Assembly: GCA_022605955.1 (NCBI GenBank)
Contig: JAKCOZ010000005.1
Location: 54,437,762-54,501,761, forward strand
Origin: Rallus limicola
Taxonomy: Eukaryota > Chordata > Aves > Gruiformes > Rallidae
DNA: 64,000 nucleotides
Reading direction: 5' to 3'
Shown here in pieces: positions 42,901 through 51,428 of this stretch (position 1 is its first letter; the number at the start of each line of letters is the position of its first letter). A program made the position numbers and the translations under genes. A model generated the notes under the pieces. It worked only from the letters and a program-made list of their open reading frames with translations, was not told the origin of the DNA and ran no database searches.

Positions 42901-45900
42901 ACATCATTACTTCTCACTAGACTTGCATGCAGTTTGTCTTGGTCAATTCTTAAAGATATTTACACTTTCTACTTTGAAAATGTCTGTATATATTACTGAT
43001 TCCTCTATCCATCAGTCTACTTTTAGATCATGGATAAAGAGATGCTACATACCACAACAGCAGAGGGAAAGCATATACTGCTGATACACAAGCCTTCCCT
43101 TGTGCTGTCCAGCTCAAGCCTGACCACATTCAGAAAGACATTCTAGAAACCTGAAGACTGTTTAATCTACATCCCTCTCAACTCTTTAGCTTGGACTGAT
43201 CAGTCCAAGAAGTATGGCATGCCTCTATTAAAAAGGAACCAATCCAACCATTTGCTTTGCAGCAACATAAACACACACCTAAAAATCTATCTAGAACTTT
43301 CTACAAAAATATCACGGAAGCAGCAGGCAAAAGATAAGGCTTATTTTTCACACTTCAGTGTTTTTGTATTTGACCTTGAACAATTCTCCAGATTTAAAAG
43401 TAAAATAACCTTTTTTAGTGACACAAACTTCACAATCTCTTACTTCAGTCAATGTTACAGCTCCTTTGAACTGCAATAAGCACAACCACACACAACTTAA
43501 GGATGTTCAGAAGATCCAAATACCACCTCCATTTCATAGTCACAGGTACATATACTCTATGTGCCATATTACCATACTGCATGTTAACTTACAGTAAGAT
43601 TACTTAAATCACACACACAAGGAGCTCCAAATTTCTACAAAATCCTAGCAGTCTTAATATATTTGCATATGGAAAACAGGTGAGTTTGTTTTTCCTATCC
43701 AGCCTGTCAAAAAGTTCTTTTGGGGGAAAGAAAGTGACAATCATAAATTAATCCAATGGTTCTGAAAAACTGCACTTTAATAAAGGTATAAAGTAAAAAT
43801 CATGGCACATGTGAGAGTTCAACAATTTGTTAAATCTAAACAAAAATCCACTAATACAGTATTCACCATTCAAATTACATGCTCATCAAGTGAAATTTTT
43901 AGAAGTTTACTGCTCAAAGGGGAAAAGAAAAAAAAAAGCAAGCCAGACAAAACTCATTCCCAAAAGAGGATTTAACATTTACTGCCAAATGAAGGAAGAT
44001 GAATACATTTGTTTTAACAATTAATAGTTTTAAGCCTTTTTTAATCATTGAAGCAGGAATATGTAGTATTGGTTTACTGCTATAAAACTTCTGGTCCAAA
44101 TTCAGAGCTAGCTAAAAAAACCCAAAACATAATCATAGAATATCTTGAGTTGGATCTGTTAAGGATCATTGAGTCCAACTCCTAAAAAAGCTATTTTAAA
44201 ACTAAAATAGGTGTTCTAAAATGGAAATAGTAATTTTTAAATCATGAAATTATTAGCACTTGACTGTGTTTCTTACCTCTTCTGTATCAGAACAGTGAGC
44301 CTCTAAGTCAATACAAGCAAAACTGTTTTTCCCTGAGTTTGTCTCATCATAATACCAAACCAAGTAGATTTTAAATCTTGTGCACTCCGAGATAATCCTG
44401 CCTTTCCCTCCTGCCCTGCCATCCACTACAGTTATACAGCTAAATCTACAATTCTAAAGCAATGTTATCATCTTGAAGAAAAATGCTAAGACAGTGAGCT
44501 TTGTCAACTAGTAAATCAAGTGGCTTATATCTAAAGCCCACAGTAACAACAGTAATCAAAGTGATAAACCCTTCCAAATTAGAGCCTTATCCTGATCCCA
44601 GCAAGGATGACATAACCTCGCCTACTGCAATGGAAATGTTGGATTACTCAAAGTATCTTCTTCGTATCATAAGAAAGGGGCTAATGAATCAAAATAATTG
44701 ATGCTTCCTGCTATAGAGGACTCCTCAAGAGAGTACAAATGAGTAGGAAGTAAAGCCAAATACATTTGATATACAAGGCAGCAAGTCATAAACAGTTTAC
44801 AAGTACCAATCTCAAAAGCAACGCTGAAGAGTACCACGCACAGGACAATTAAGAGGAGCATGTTCCCTCCATGCTGCTATTAGCAAATATAATACTGCAC
44901 TGCTGTAAGAAAGTTTCTGCACAAAAAAGCATAGGTGCTTGCAAAGCTCTTTCATTCAAATACTGTGGGGTTTTTATTTCCCTAACTAGTATTACTTAAA
45001 TGCCGCTGGGTCTACTCTCAAAGCTGTTTCAGAAACACCTAGAGATGGAAATGGGCAACTCTAATTATTCAAAACAAAGAAATTCATCTTGCAAAGAATT
45101 CTTGTTCAACATTAAAGTACTGCTGACCCTGCATTCTGAGGTTTCTATTTCAGTAGCTGAAAAGTGCCTGAGCCTCCAACATGAGAAGCAATGTAGCTTT
45201 CTATTTCACTTTAGGTATAATCATGATTTGAAAATTATTTTAAGGCAAACAGTTATTCACATTATAAGCAAAAGCCCCCTTTCCTTTTAAGATGCAATAC
45301 ATCAATTCTTAAGACAAAACTAAAATAGTTTCTTCATCTTCTATCTCAAAAACCCACAACTCTCAACTCTACACAGAATATAGTGGTGCTACCAATGTTC
45401 ATGTGTACAAGGTTGCATGCAGTGAAAGAAGGCCAGTGTTTCAGCCATGCCACAGGTTTTCAGCAAGAAGTGCAATTACAAGGTTTATATCTTAAAATCT
45501 CTAAAACATTTCTCTGTACTCCAGTGACCCTAACATCTGTATTGTCAAATAAAACTTGATTGTTCAGCTGGGCAGTGACCTTTGCAACAACCTCCCTGAA
45601 CATCAAATAATTATTAGCCTTATTTTAAATGGATAAGGGAACAGGACCTGGAAGACCTACAGTCCCCTGCAAAATCCATCTCTGATCTTACAAGATATAA
45701 TTACTTACGTTATTACCTACAATTAGAAATACACTGTTCAAAGATTAGTGACTGTAAATGAAAGCACGTGGCTACTCACCTACAGTATACCAACTAGCAT
45801 CTGTCAACTTGCTGATAACAGCTTCTTGAAAGGATCCATCAGGCATTTTCGTTTCAACCATTGCACCAACCTGCAAACAGAAGCATCTCAGGGTTACATG

Positions 45901-48900
45901 TAATAACCCCAAACAAATATAACAGAGAAGAACACACGTAGGCACTAATTCTTCCAGCAAGCTGGATTTATTTATTTTTTAAAAGACTTATTTTAACTAA
46001 ATGTTACTTTGTAAAATGTAGTTATTTAGCTGGTAAGAACAAAGGTCTTTAAGCATGAATGCTCAGACAGTAATGCAGTAAGAATCTCTGATCATCTAAT
46101 TTCAGCATGACTTATATCATCACAAGAAATAATAGAAGGCTAACTGGAAATAAATATTCAATCAAAGGAATTATTACTTTTGTGCATGCAATTACTATTT
46201 CTTATACTTTAAACGCTGCTATAGTGTCAGCCACATCAGAATTTCAGTGAGCAGACTACAATATGCATCAGTGTCCTTGCAGCAGCTAGAGAAAAGACAA
46301 ATACAAAAAATTTGATCTCTAGAGAGCTCTGGTTGCATTCAGTGACTTATAATGCAGCTACATATTTTAGCAGACAACTTTTTACATATAAAAAAACAAA
46401 TCAACACATAATTTATATTTTATGTGTAAAATACATCAAGTATTTTAGAAAGCATTTGGAGCAACTGTATTTACTATTGTCTAACTGGCTTAAACTTTGC
46501 TTCACAATCAAGTTCTCCATTAGTTTTAGGTTTAAAAGTTTCTTTATTTAAGAGGAGCTTTGTATCTTACAAGAGTATACAATAATCCATGTGCATGCAA
46601 AACTGCATATGAAGTATACTACACAGAGAAGCATAAACAGCCTTTAAAACTGCAAGTTAAGACTAATTACTCAGAATCAATCTAATGAAAAGCAGTAAGC
46701 CTCCTCCCGTTGAGTCAAACTCTTAGGACAGGTACTCACATAAGCAGCATCAAAATGTAGATTTTTACAAATCAATTACACAATTAGAAAAAAAGGCATG
46801 CAATATACATACTCTTAGAGGTCCTTTCACTTGGTCATCCTGCACTAACTGAGTTGAGTTATCCCCCTTCAGGACCACCTGAAAGGTATTAATAAACTTT
46901 TTAACATATTATCTTCTTCATAGCATACAAAAAGCACAGGAAACCATACTTACTGTTAATAATTTGGAAAACAAGATCTTTAACAGTCAAATGGACTCAA
47001 ATACCATTAACACAAAACACTTTGCACAGGTGCTTTTACTCACAGGAAGCCTGAAGAACCACTTTTAATATTAAGTCTAAAACATTGTAATTAAAGAACA
47101 GGGAGGGGAGGAAATAATCAACCATCAGCCATTCCAATGCAAAGAAAATAAGTTTTGATAGGAGTTTGGATATTGATGCAATCCAGGACTCACCTGGAAA
47201 AAGAGTCCTGTTTTCTAGCTCCCCCAATTATCCCTCAACCATAGTTGACACTGTAGCTGTATTTCTAAAATAACACTAGTGGCATGCTAAAATATTGCTG
47301 GTATTGACACGTTCTGGTTAATTGATCCAATTTTTATTTACTTTTTTTTTATCAGCATTGATATGAATACAGGTTGTCCTGCTACTCAGGAAAAGGCTAC
47401 TGGACTTTTTGGACTCTTTGCACTCTTGGCACGTGTGCTGGGGTGTGCCTACATGCTCTTAATTACAATATCAGGCTTAGCTTGTTAAAACTTCAATTGT
47501 TATAAGATAATTGAGATACAGTGATAGGAATTTCACCGAGTCACAGCAGCCTCTCATAATTCCAAATGTTATTGTGGAGTAATAAGGCAGAATATTCTAA
47601 TGAGAAAAAGAAACTCACACCTATTAGGAGACTAAATACTCTGACCAAAGATATAGATACAAAATCAAGGATGTCAGACCAGGAAGGGCAGCACACTGCT
47701 TCCCATGGAGCTTCTCATTAACACAGATTTCAAATAACATTACAGATTTCTAAAAGCACTCATTAAGAACAGGGGAAAACACTTCAAGATCTGAATTGTA
47801 GGGTTTTTTTTGTCTTATCAAGAAAAGCATTCCGAGTAAAGTGATATGATCTATATATGTAACTAGAGAGGCTGATAGCTTCTTTTACTTAATCTAAGCA
47901 TTAAAGCACACAAAAACTTAAATGTGGAGTTAAAAAAAGAAGCTTTCATCTCTGTTAGGGGATTTAGGGTTCTATTTACATATCCTGGACAGTAGACAAG
48001 GAAGTGGCAAGATTTTGACAAAGCAGGAGAACAATTTCTATACTTACTTTGAATTCTTAGTTGTTACTTAACTGCATTTTATTCTTGTTTTCCCATATTA
48101 GCATCAGCAACAGTATTGTAAAAACAAAATAATTACTTCTTTTTTGGTTGCTTTTGACCTCTAAATGTGAACAAATACTATGCACCAGTACTGTGCATGT
48201 GTAGAAACTCAGCTGTGGCCAGAGCATGCTGCTTTAGAAGTGGCAGCAAGATGTCCAAAAGTCAATGTTACCTTGGACATTTCTAAAACCTGGTCTAAGA
48301 AACTATTGCCATCTATTTGTATACTCTTACTTTGATTTATTATAGTATTAACTCTGAAAGCTGTAAAACTGAGAATGTCAGCTGCAAGAAAAGGCAATTT
48401 TGCTTTTGAAGGGGTTGTTCTTATTCCTTATTACTCATGTAAAGCCATAATCCTCTATTTGTGACATCAAAAGTGATTGCTGTGAAACTGAGGTATTCAC
48501 AAACAGAGGAAAGTAGTGGCAAGAATAGGTAATCTGAAAGCTCGTTCTTGTTCCAGCATCCTGCTAGAAAAATAATACACACACCACCCCAAAAGAACAA
48601 AACAATAACCCCAAACAAAACCTGCCCCAAAATAGGAAAGACAACATCCAAGTTTTCTTCAAAATTCATACAGTGAGGTGATGAACACTTCCTAATCTTC
48701 AGGACTAGGATCTCCTGACAGTCTTTTCCACACAGCACTGTAATAAACCCGGCAACAGCCACAGTGTACTACCTTGACTTTCACAAGCCTTTTCACCGTC
48801 TTAATCTTCGCCTCGCAGAAGGCACCACGGTACTTGGCACTGACATCGGTTCCCACTGTCAGGTAGGCAGGCTCATCCGCTGCCTGTTAAGCAACAAAAA

Positions 48901-50194
48901 ATAAGCACGAAGTTTAGTTATACCTATTTATTTATTTATACAGGCAGGCACATCCCCATATATTTAATTTTCACATCTCAACTTTGAGAACTATTGACTT
49001 TTAAGTGATAAATAATGTCTGCACTTGGAATTGCAACCAGACAGTTCTTTAAAATGAAATATCAGCAAACAAGTTACAGAAGTTTTGTGGATGAGGACAG
49101 TCCCCCCGCTCCCCCCATTTTGTCAGCCTACTTACTTCCCTAGAAATATCATTTCTGGTATTAACTGATATTTGGAATGTCACTTTATGGAAAGGATAAT
49201 AACACACAGAAGTGACTATCAAGTCATATAATTCCTATACAGCATATAAAAGGAAAGTATTTCAACTGCCAAAAAGGTAGTATAGAAGATAGTTGGACAT
49301 TTTCAGCCATAAGCAATACAATGACAGAGGTTATTTGGGAATATTTATATTTGAGAGCCATCCTCCCAATATTTACAATTAAGTCTTTAACATTTCAGCT
49401 ACAGGATTTTTTCCCCTGCTGACTAAAAGGAGACCTCCAGAGAAATTCGTTGTAACCTTTCAAACAGCTTTTAACCAGTATTTTTCTCTCCTGAAACGCC
49501 TCCATCAAAGCTTAATTCGTTATACATTTTAAGAGAAAGAAATATTCCTCATCGTGCTTTCCTTAATCTGCACTTTATTATTCAACATTTCACTTTATTA
49601 TGTTTGTAGCAGCTGATAAACAAGGATAAAATTACTGTGTTGGAAATGCCTATCAAGACAGGAAGTCAGCACAGAATAGTAAATAGCAGTCTTTCTGTTA
49701 TGGGTTTTGTCCTAAAATAAAAAATGTTATTATTTCTTTGATTCTGAAGGGGTGGGGGGGGGGGGGGGGGGGGGGGGGAAGAAAAAAAAAAAGTTGTTCT
49801 CTTTTGTGAATTAAACCGCAATTGCTAAGCCTCTGTACTGAAAAAAAGAATAACACATCAGGCAAGAGCTGAGGCGGGACAAAAAGCTGTGGTTTTGCAA
49901 ACTTGCAATAGCAGCTGCCGATACAGGAAGCATTTAAAGGCAGCAGCCCAAAGGACAACAACTCAAAAAGGCGTCGCGAATTTTTCAGACTACTACTGCA
50001 AGACGACAAGAGCTTCGCTCACCCACACCTCAGCCGGAGAGCAGAAACAGGATTTGCAGCATGCACCGAAACCCCGGGCAGCGTTATCCCACTGTTGCTC
50101 AGCCGAGACGTGCCATTAAAAAGGAAATCGCCAGAGTCGGTAACGAGCGGGGGAAAGGGAGCCGTTCCCTGCTCCGGAGTTAGCCTACCTTCAT
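3855..50194 (-). CDS. ARID4A: ARID4A (RBBP1), 23 coding exons spanning this interval
   Basis: AT-rich interactive domain protein 4A, a nuclear chromatin reader that binds RB-family pocket proteins and bridges them to the SIN3A-HDAC corepressor (family knowledge). Splicing 23 coding exons, every junction GT-AG and phase-consistent, gives 3774 nt: 1257 residues plus TGA, the length I recall for human ARID4A. Visible domains: Tudor about 4-120, RBB1NT about 165-260, ARID about 305-400 ([28 protein letters not shown]), chromobarrel about 575-632 ([20 protein letters not shown]), the LxCxE motif LLCHE at 953-957, and a conserved basic C-terminus ending LAVECR. Start: the ATG at 50194 has A at -3 and an in-frame TAA four codons upstream. 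The long acidic stretches (exons 8, 11, 16 and 20) are typical of the family. The PSMA3 neighbour upstream supports ARID4A over the paralogue ARID4B. Confidence 0.97.
4450..4596 (-). CDS. ARID4A: ARID4A exon 23 (residues 1175-1224)
   Basis: 147 nt, phase 1 to 1. [20 protein letters not shown] and [16 protein letters not shown] form a predicted coiled coil, followed by the basic [13 protein letters not shown]. This C-terminal part lies in the region described as contacting the SIN3/SAP30 corepressor. Intron 22 is 226 bp and intron 23 is 491 bp (3959-4449); neither holds anything else. Confidence 0.96.
4823..5041 (-). CDS. ARID4A: ARID4A exon 22 (residues 1102-1175)
   Basis: 219 nt, phase 1 to 1. 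Encodes [20 protein letters not shown] through [10 protein letters not shown]. It contains a four-histidine run (CAC x4, 4866-4877, residues 1157-1160) that I do not recall in the human protein. Donor CTCA|GTAAGA, acceptor CTGCAG. Confidence 0.95.
5700..5804 (-). CDS. ARID4A: ARID4A exon 21 (residues 1067-1102)
   Basis: 105 nt, phase 1 to 1. [20 protein letters not shown] and [16 protein letters not shown] form a basic stretch with a bipartite-like nuclear localisation signal. Because it keeps phase 1-1, skipping it would stay in frame. Donor ACAG|GTACAT, acceptor CATTTAG. Confidence 0.96.
5984..6711 (-). mobile_element. CR1 retrotransposon, 5'-truncated, in ARID4A intron 20
   Basis: About 730 bp in sense with ARID4A. 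The 3' end has ATAGAATCATAGAATGG. The inner part still translates to the CR1 reverse-transcriptase C-terminus (pieces such as [15 protein letters not shown] and [18 protein letters not shown] on the minus strand), interrupted by frameshifts. Its truncated 5' end lies about 38 bp from the exon 20 donor. Confidence 0.93.
6750..7880 (-). CDS. ARID4A: ARID4A exon 20, large exon with RB-binding LxCxE motif (residues 690-1067)
   Basis: 1131 nt, phase 1 to 1, the largest exon. It encodes an acidic, serine-rich, probably disordered region. LLCHE at 7078-7092 (residues 953-957) is the pocket-protein LxCxE motif, followed by [11 protein letters not shown]. Other conserved islands are [34 protein letters not shown] and [14 protein letters not shown], the last containing an IKSE SUMO consensus. 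Acceptor TTTTTGCAG, donor AAAG|GTGAGC. A sense-oriented CR1 begins about 38 bp beyond the donor. Confidence 0.96.
9123..9255 (-). CDS. ARID4A: ARID4A exon 19 (residues 646-690)
   Basis: 133 nt, phase 0 to 1. Encodes a charged block and KRGRPPLKS, which resembles an AT-hook core. Acceptor CACCCCTCAG sits after a C-rich tract. I chose the donor GAAG|GTAAAT because the sequence past it loses all similarity to ARID4A while exon 20 resumes it. Intron 19 (7881-9122) holds only chance reading frames. Confidence 0.92.
9430..9514 (-). CDS. ARID4A: ARID4A exon 18 (residues 617-645, chromobarrel end)
   Basis: 85 nt, phase 2 to 0. [20 protein letters not shown] completes the chromobarrel and runs into a lysine-rich, probably nuclear-localising stretch. 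Donor AAAA|GTAATG, acceptor CTTTTAG. Confidence 0.96.
10757..10954 (-). CDS. ARID4A: ARID4A exon 17 (residues 551-617, chromobarrel first part)
   Basis: 198 nt, phase 2 to 2. After an acidic start comes [20 protein letters not shown] and [11 protein letters not shown], the chromobarrel (Tudor-knot) with its aromatic cage residues, which reads methylated histone tails in this family. Donor GTGAG|GTGAGG. Intron 16 (10955-12624, 1.7 kb) and intron 17 (9515-10756, with T18 at 10663-10680) hold no gene. Confidence 0.97.
12625..12875 (-). CDS. ARID4A: ARID4A exon 16 (residues 468-551, charged linker)
   Basis: 251 nt, phase 0 to 2. Starts [14 protein letters not shown] and ends in a [20 protein letters not shown] charged run. 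Low-complexity and divergent from the human linker, but anchored by both ends and phase. Donor AGAG|GTAAAC, acceptor TTGTAG. Confidence 0.93.
12876..14312. other. ARID4A intron 15 (1.4 kb)
   Basis: Holds a perfect 9-bp hairpin (13024-13044) and a 17-bp tandem repeat (13056-13089) close together; nothing else recognisable. Confidence 0.6.
13056..13089. repeat. 17-bp tandem duplication
   Basis: Two copies of CTGGTAACTTGGGGGAT differing at one base, in intron 15. Confidence 0.85.
14313..14541 (-). CDS. ARID4A: ARID4A exon 15 (residues 391-467, ARID end and acidic linker)
   Basis: 229 nt, phase 2 to 0. [17 protein letters not shown] closes ARID, followed by a rapidly evolving acidic/basic linker that includes [10 protein letters not shown]. 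Donor AAGG|GTAAGT. Intron 14 (14542-16023) upstream holds nothing recognisable. Confidence 0.95.
16024..16121 (-). CDS. ARID4A: ARID4A exon 14 (residues 359-391, ARID DNA-binding helices)
   Basis: 98 nt, phase 0 to 2. Encodes [20 protein letters not shown] then [13 protein letters not shown], the helix-turn-helix part of ARID. Acceptor CCCCAAAG after a T-rich tract, donor GAAA|GTAAGT. Confidence 0.97.
16265..16359 (-). CDS. ARID4A: ARID4A exon 13 (residues 327-358, ARID core)
   Basis: 95 nt, phase 1 to 0. Encodes [20 protein letters not shown] and [11 protein letters not shown], the central ARID helices and loop. Donor CAAT|GTAAG, acceptor TATCTAG. Intron 13 to exon 14 is only 143 bp. Confidence 0.97.
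16360..18844. other. ARID4A intron 12 (2.5 kb)
   Basis: AT-rich, with a long A tract at about 18043-18061 followed by GGTGGTGGTGG. No recognised repeat family or gene. Confidence 0.6.
18845..18917 (-). CDS. ARID4A: ARID4A exon 12 (residues 303-327, ARID start)
   Basis: 73 nt, phase 0 to 1. Encodes [20 protein letters not shown] then MEDRG, the first ARID helix. Donor AGAG|GTAACG, acceptor TTTCACAG. Skipping it would break the reading frame into exon 13. Confidence 0.96.
19376..19439. repeat. 32-bp tandem duplication
   Basis: Two copies starting GATGCTCCAGACAGTATTCA at 19376 and 19408, differing at only three positions near the end, so recent. Confidence 0.9.
22442..22457. repeat. (ATGC)4 tetranucleotide repeat
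   Basis: Four ATGC units, self-complementary, in intron 11. Confidence 0.85.
24593..24612 (+). repeat. G20 homopolymer in intron 11
   Basis: Twenty consecutive G. Length is likely polymorphic and prone to assembly error. Confidence 0.9.
26149..26169. repeat. (CA)n microsatellite at the edge of the intron 11 island
   Basis: CA repeats with one CG interruption, just beside the NRF1 palindrome. Confidence 0.85.
26174..26183. promoter_or_regulatory. NRF1 site (GCGCATGCGC)
   Basis: Exact palindromic NRF1 consensus in the intron 11 island. Such sites are typically found in CpG-island promoters. Confidence 0.6.
26202..26215. promoter_or_regulatory. RFX X-box (GTTGCCCGGGAAAC)
   Basis: Both half-sites fit the X-box consensus with a 2-bp spacer, 18 bp from the NRF1 palindrome. 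X-boxes mark RFX targets, often ciliary genes; which transcript it would serve here is unknown. Confidence 0.5.
27229..27395 (-). CDS. ARID4A: ARID4A exon 11 (residues 247-302)
   Basis: 167 nt, phase 1 to 0. Encodes [20 protein letters not shown] and [15 protein letters not shown], the end of RBB1NT and an acidic linker. Acceptor CTTCTGTAG, donor GTG|GTAAGT. It lies downstream of 8.3-kb intron 11 only in the map sense; in transcript order that intron follows it. Confidence 0.95.
28055..28084. repeat. (TA)n(GA)n compound microsatellite
   Basis: About ten TA units passing into five GA units, in intron 10. Confidence 0.9.
29043..29082 (-). mobile_element. CR1 3' tail, tiny fragment
   Basis: AGAATCATAGAATATACTGA followed by GTTGGAAGGGATCC in ARID4A intron 10; the rest is missing. 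The remainder of intron 10 (27396-29344) has a TA/GA microsatellite and no gene. Confidence 0.8.
29345..29421 (-). CDS. ARID4A: ARID4A exon 10 (residues 221-247)
   Basis: 77 nt, phase 2 to 1. Encodes [20 protein letters not shown] and SSPRKG, continuing RBB1NT. The donor AAAG|GTAAAT is weaker than most in the gene. Intron 9 (29422-31088) upstream contains an A19 tract at 30596-30614 and no gene. Confidence 0.94.
31089..31168 (-). CDS. ARID4A: ARID4A exon 9 (residues 195-221)
   Basis: 80 nt, phase 0 to 2, encoding [27 protein letters not shown] of RBB1NT. Donor AAATT|GTAAGT. Intron 8 (31169-33071, 1.9 kb) upstream is AT-rich without recognisable elements. Confidence 0.95.
33072..33204 (-). 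CDS. ARID4A: ARID4A exon 8 (residues 150-194)
   Basis: 133 nt, phase 2 to 0. An acidic run ([16 protein letters not shown]) is followed by [15 protein letters not shown], the start of the RBB1NT domain, ending EWYPAL. Donor TTTG|GTAAG, acceptor ATTTAG. Intron 7 (33205-33800) holds nothing recognisable. Confidence 0.95.
33801..33895 (-). CDS. ARID4A: ARID4A exon 7 (residues 119-150)
   Basis: 95 nt, phase 0 to 2. Encodes [20 protein letters not shown] and a basic [11 protein letters not shown] tail, a linker following the Tudor module. The donor is CCTGT|GTGAGT; the alternative GT two bases upstream would break the frame into exon 8. Confidence 0.95.
33995..34074 (-). CDS. ARID4A: ARID4A exon 6 (residues 92-118)
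   Basis: 80 nt, phase 1 to 0. Encodes [20 protein letters not shown] then RHFAESE, closing the Tudor module. Donor GCGAG|GTAAG. It is separated from exon 5 by the largest intron of the gene (11.7 kb) and from exon 7 by one of the smallest (99 bp). Confidence 0.96.
36750..36935 (-). mobile_element. CR1 retrotransposon 3' fragment in intron 5
   Basis: GAATCACAGAATGTGTTAGG then TTGGAAGGGACC, the CAGTGAGCAGGGACATTTCC block and CTCCACCACCTCTCTGAGCA. About 185 bp, minus strand. Confidence 0.9.
37633..38187 (-). mobile_element. CR1 retrotransposon with open ORF2 C-terminal remnant, intron 5
   Basis: About 555 bp on the minus strand. The 3' tail has two ACAGAATCAC-like octamers. A 197-codon minus-strand frame (38229-37636) stays open across it and carries CR1 ORF2 landmarks such as [30 protein letters not shown] and [11 protein letters not shown]. 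It is a 5'-truncated insertion, not an autonomous element. Confidence 0.93.
42101..42123 (+). repeat. T23 homopolymer in intron 5
   Basis: Twenty-three consecutive T (an A-tract on the gene strand). No retroposed sequence or target-site duplication is obvious beside it. Confidence 0.9.
44131..44182 (-). mobile_element. CR1 3' tail, short fragment in intron 5
   Basis: AATCATAGAATATCTTGAGT, TTGGATC and GATCATTGAGTCCAACTCCT match the CR1 3' end; about 50 bp. Confidence 0.75.
45780..45870 (-). CDS. ARID4A: ARID4A exon 5 (residues 62-92)
   Basis: 91 nt, ends in phase 1. Encodes [20 protein letters not shown] and [10 protein letters not shown], a canonical Tudor strand set. Donor GTAG|GTGAG, acceptor TTTGCAG. 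The intron upstream (45871-46812) is plain AT-rich sequence. Confidence 0.96.
46813..46878 (-). CDS. ARID4A: ARID4A exon 4 (residues 40-61)
   Basis: 66 nt, phase 0-0, encoding [20 protein letters not shown] plus LR of the Tudor module. Donor AAGA|GTATGT, acceptor CTTTCAG. The intron upstream (46879-48772, 1.9 kb) shows no repeat or gene that I recognise. Confidence 0.95.
48773..48883 (-). CDS. ARID4A: ARID4A exon 3 (residues 3-39)
   Basis: 111 nt, phase 0-0. Encodes [20 protein letters not shown] and onward to KRLVKVK, the first strands of the N-terminal Tudor module and nearly identical to the human protein as I recall it. Donor CAAG|GTAGT, acceptor AACAG. Intron 2 lies upstream (48884-50188) and holds the C25 tract described separately. 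Confidence 0.96.
49754..49778 (+). repeat. G25 homopolymer in intron 2
   Basis: Uninterrupted run of 25 G followed by an A-rich tract. On the gene strand this is T-rich, then C25, then ACCCCTTCAG. Confidence 0.9.
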
Positions 50195-50260
50195 CTTCAA
50201 AGGTTATTTGCGGGATTCCAGCTCAAAGACTTCTCCTCCCCAAGAACACAGGGGAAAACA
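50189..50260 (-). CDS. ARID4A: ARID4A exon 2 (start codon; residues 1-2)
   Basis: Mostly 5' UTR. The ATG is at 50194-50192, followed by AAG and the donor GAAG|GTAGGC. The acceptor is CCCCCTTGTTTTGCAG at 50261, preceded by a nearly pure C tract. There is an in-frame TAA four codons before the ATG, and -3 is A. Coding bases are 50189-50194. Confidence 0.93.
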
Positions 50261-51195
50261 CTGCAAAACAAGGGGGGAGGGCGGGGGGGGGGGGGGAGGG
50301 GGGAGGAGAGCGGTGAAGGCTCAGCCGAACGAGCGTGGGTCCTCCCGGGAAGGGGGCGGCCGGGCTGCGTGGGGAGCCTAGCGCGGGCCGCCGGGAGCCG
50401 CCGCCCGTCCCAGCCCCGCCGGACCGCGGAAAGAACGGGGCCGGGGCCGCGGCCGCCGCCCGCGGATTCCCGCCCGGCGGCCCCTCGGTGTGTCACGTCG
50501 CCATTGCTCCCGCTCCCCGCCTCAGGGCGGAGGGGTCGGGGCGCGCGTTCAAACCGTGAGGGAAACCCGCCGCCCAGCACGGGCAGCTTCTCGCCGGGGG
50601 GGCGGTAGGGCCCCGCCGCCGCCGCCTTCCCCACCCCTTCCCGGCCCTCGCAACTTTCTGCGGCCCGCGGAGGGACGCGCGGAGCCCCTCCTCCCCGCCC
50701 CCCTCACCCCGCAGGTCGGGCGGACTTCTCGCTCCCGCCGCCCCACCGACACCGGCCGCGGCCGGACGCCCGAGCAGCCCGCCGGGACGCCGCAAGCCCC
50801 CGGCCCGGACTAGGGGAGGCGGAGCGGGGGCGGGCCGGCGCCGCGCGGCTGAGGGGACCGAGGATGGAGGGCAGGGCGGGCAGGCGGGCGGTCCTCGTCG
50901 CCAAGCGTCGGGGCAGCCCCGGGGACGGCGGCGGGAGGAGGCGGCCGGGTCTCTTGTAGGGGAAGGGGTGGGGGGTACGGGGCGGAGTTCGGCGGGGAAG
51001 GGATTCCCCGTCCCCGTCGCGAGGGCAGCGGCCGGCGTCCCCTCTCCCTCACCGGGTGGAAGGGCGCGTTGATGCGGCGGGGGCGGGGGGGGAGGGGGAG
51101 CTCCCGGCGCCGCTCCGCGCCTCCTTCCCTCCCTCCCCCGGGACGGCGGCGGAGTTGCGGCTGCCGAAGCGCCCGCCGCCCTCGCCGCCTCCTAC

Positions 51196-51385
51196 CTGGA
51201 AACTCGAGCGAAGTGGGCAGCTCCGCGCTGCCCGGCTCGGCCCCGCCGCGCTGCCGGCGCCGCTTTCCCCCCCCCACCCCCCCGCCTTTCCGAGACGACG
51301 ACAGCCCCGCGAGCGGCGGCGGCTGAGCGCGGCCCCGCTCCACCCCCTCCAGCCCGGACTCGCACCGAATCACCAGCGCCGAGCC
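51196..51385 (-). other. ARID4A: ARID4A exon 1, 5' UTR (transcription start approximate)
   Basis: The donor AGTTTCCAG|GTAGG is clear at 51196/51195. The 5' end is an estimate: it is set by CCAAT boxes beginning at 51429, which usually lie 50-100 bp upstream of a start site. The exon is GC-rich and noncoding. A long reading frame across it meets a stop in exon 2 before the ATG when spliced. Intron 1 (50261-51195) is also GC-rich and holds no gene. Confidence 0.7.
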
Positions 51386-51428
51386 CAATAACAAGCTGTT
51401 GAGCAGAATCTGTCCTGCTTGAACTCCC

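Larger units (their letters stand above)
34075..45779. other. ARID4A intron 5 (11.7 kb)
   Basis: Largest intron, separating Tudor exons 5 and 6. It holds three CR1 fragments (36.75, 37.63 and 44.13 kb) and a T23 tract (42101-42123). No recognisable exon, retrogene or RNA gene. Reading frames of 60-110 codons here have no family resemblance and fit chance. Confidence 0.7.

Noticed and set aside
3855..50194. ARID4B as the identity of the main gene
   Set aside because: The exon sequences match ARID4A as I recall it over the full length, including the C-terminal VECR end, and the neighbour is PSMA3 rather than the GGPS1, TBCE, RBM34 or TOMM20 genes that flank ARID4B.
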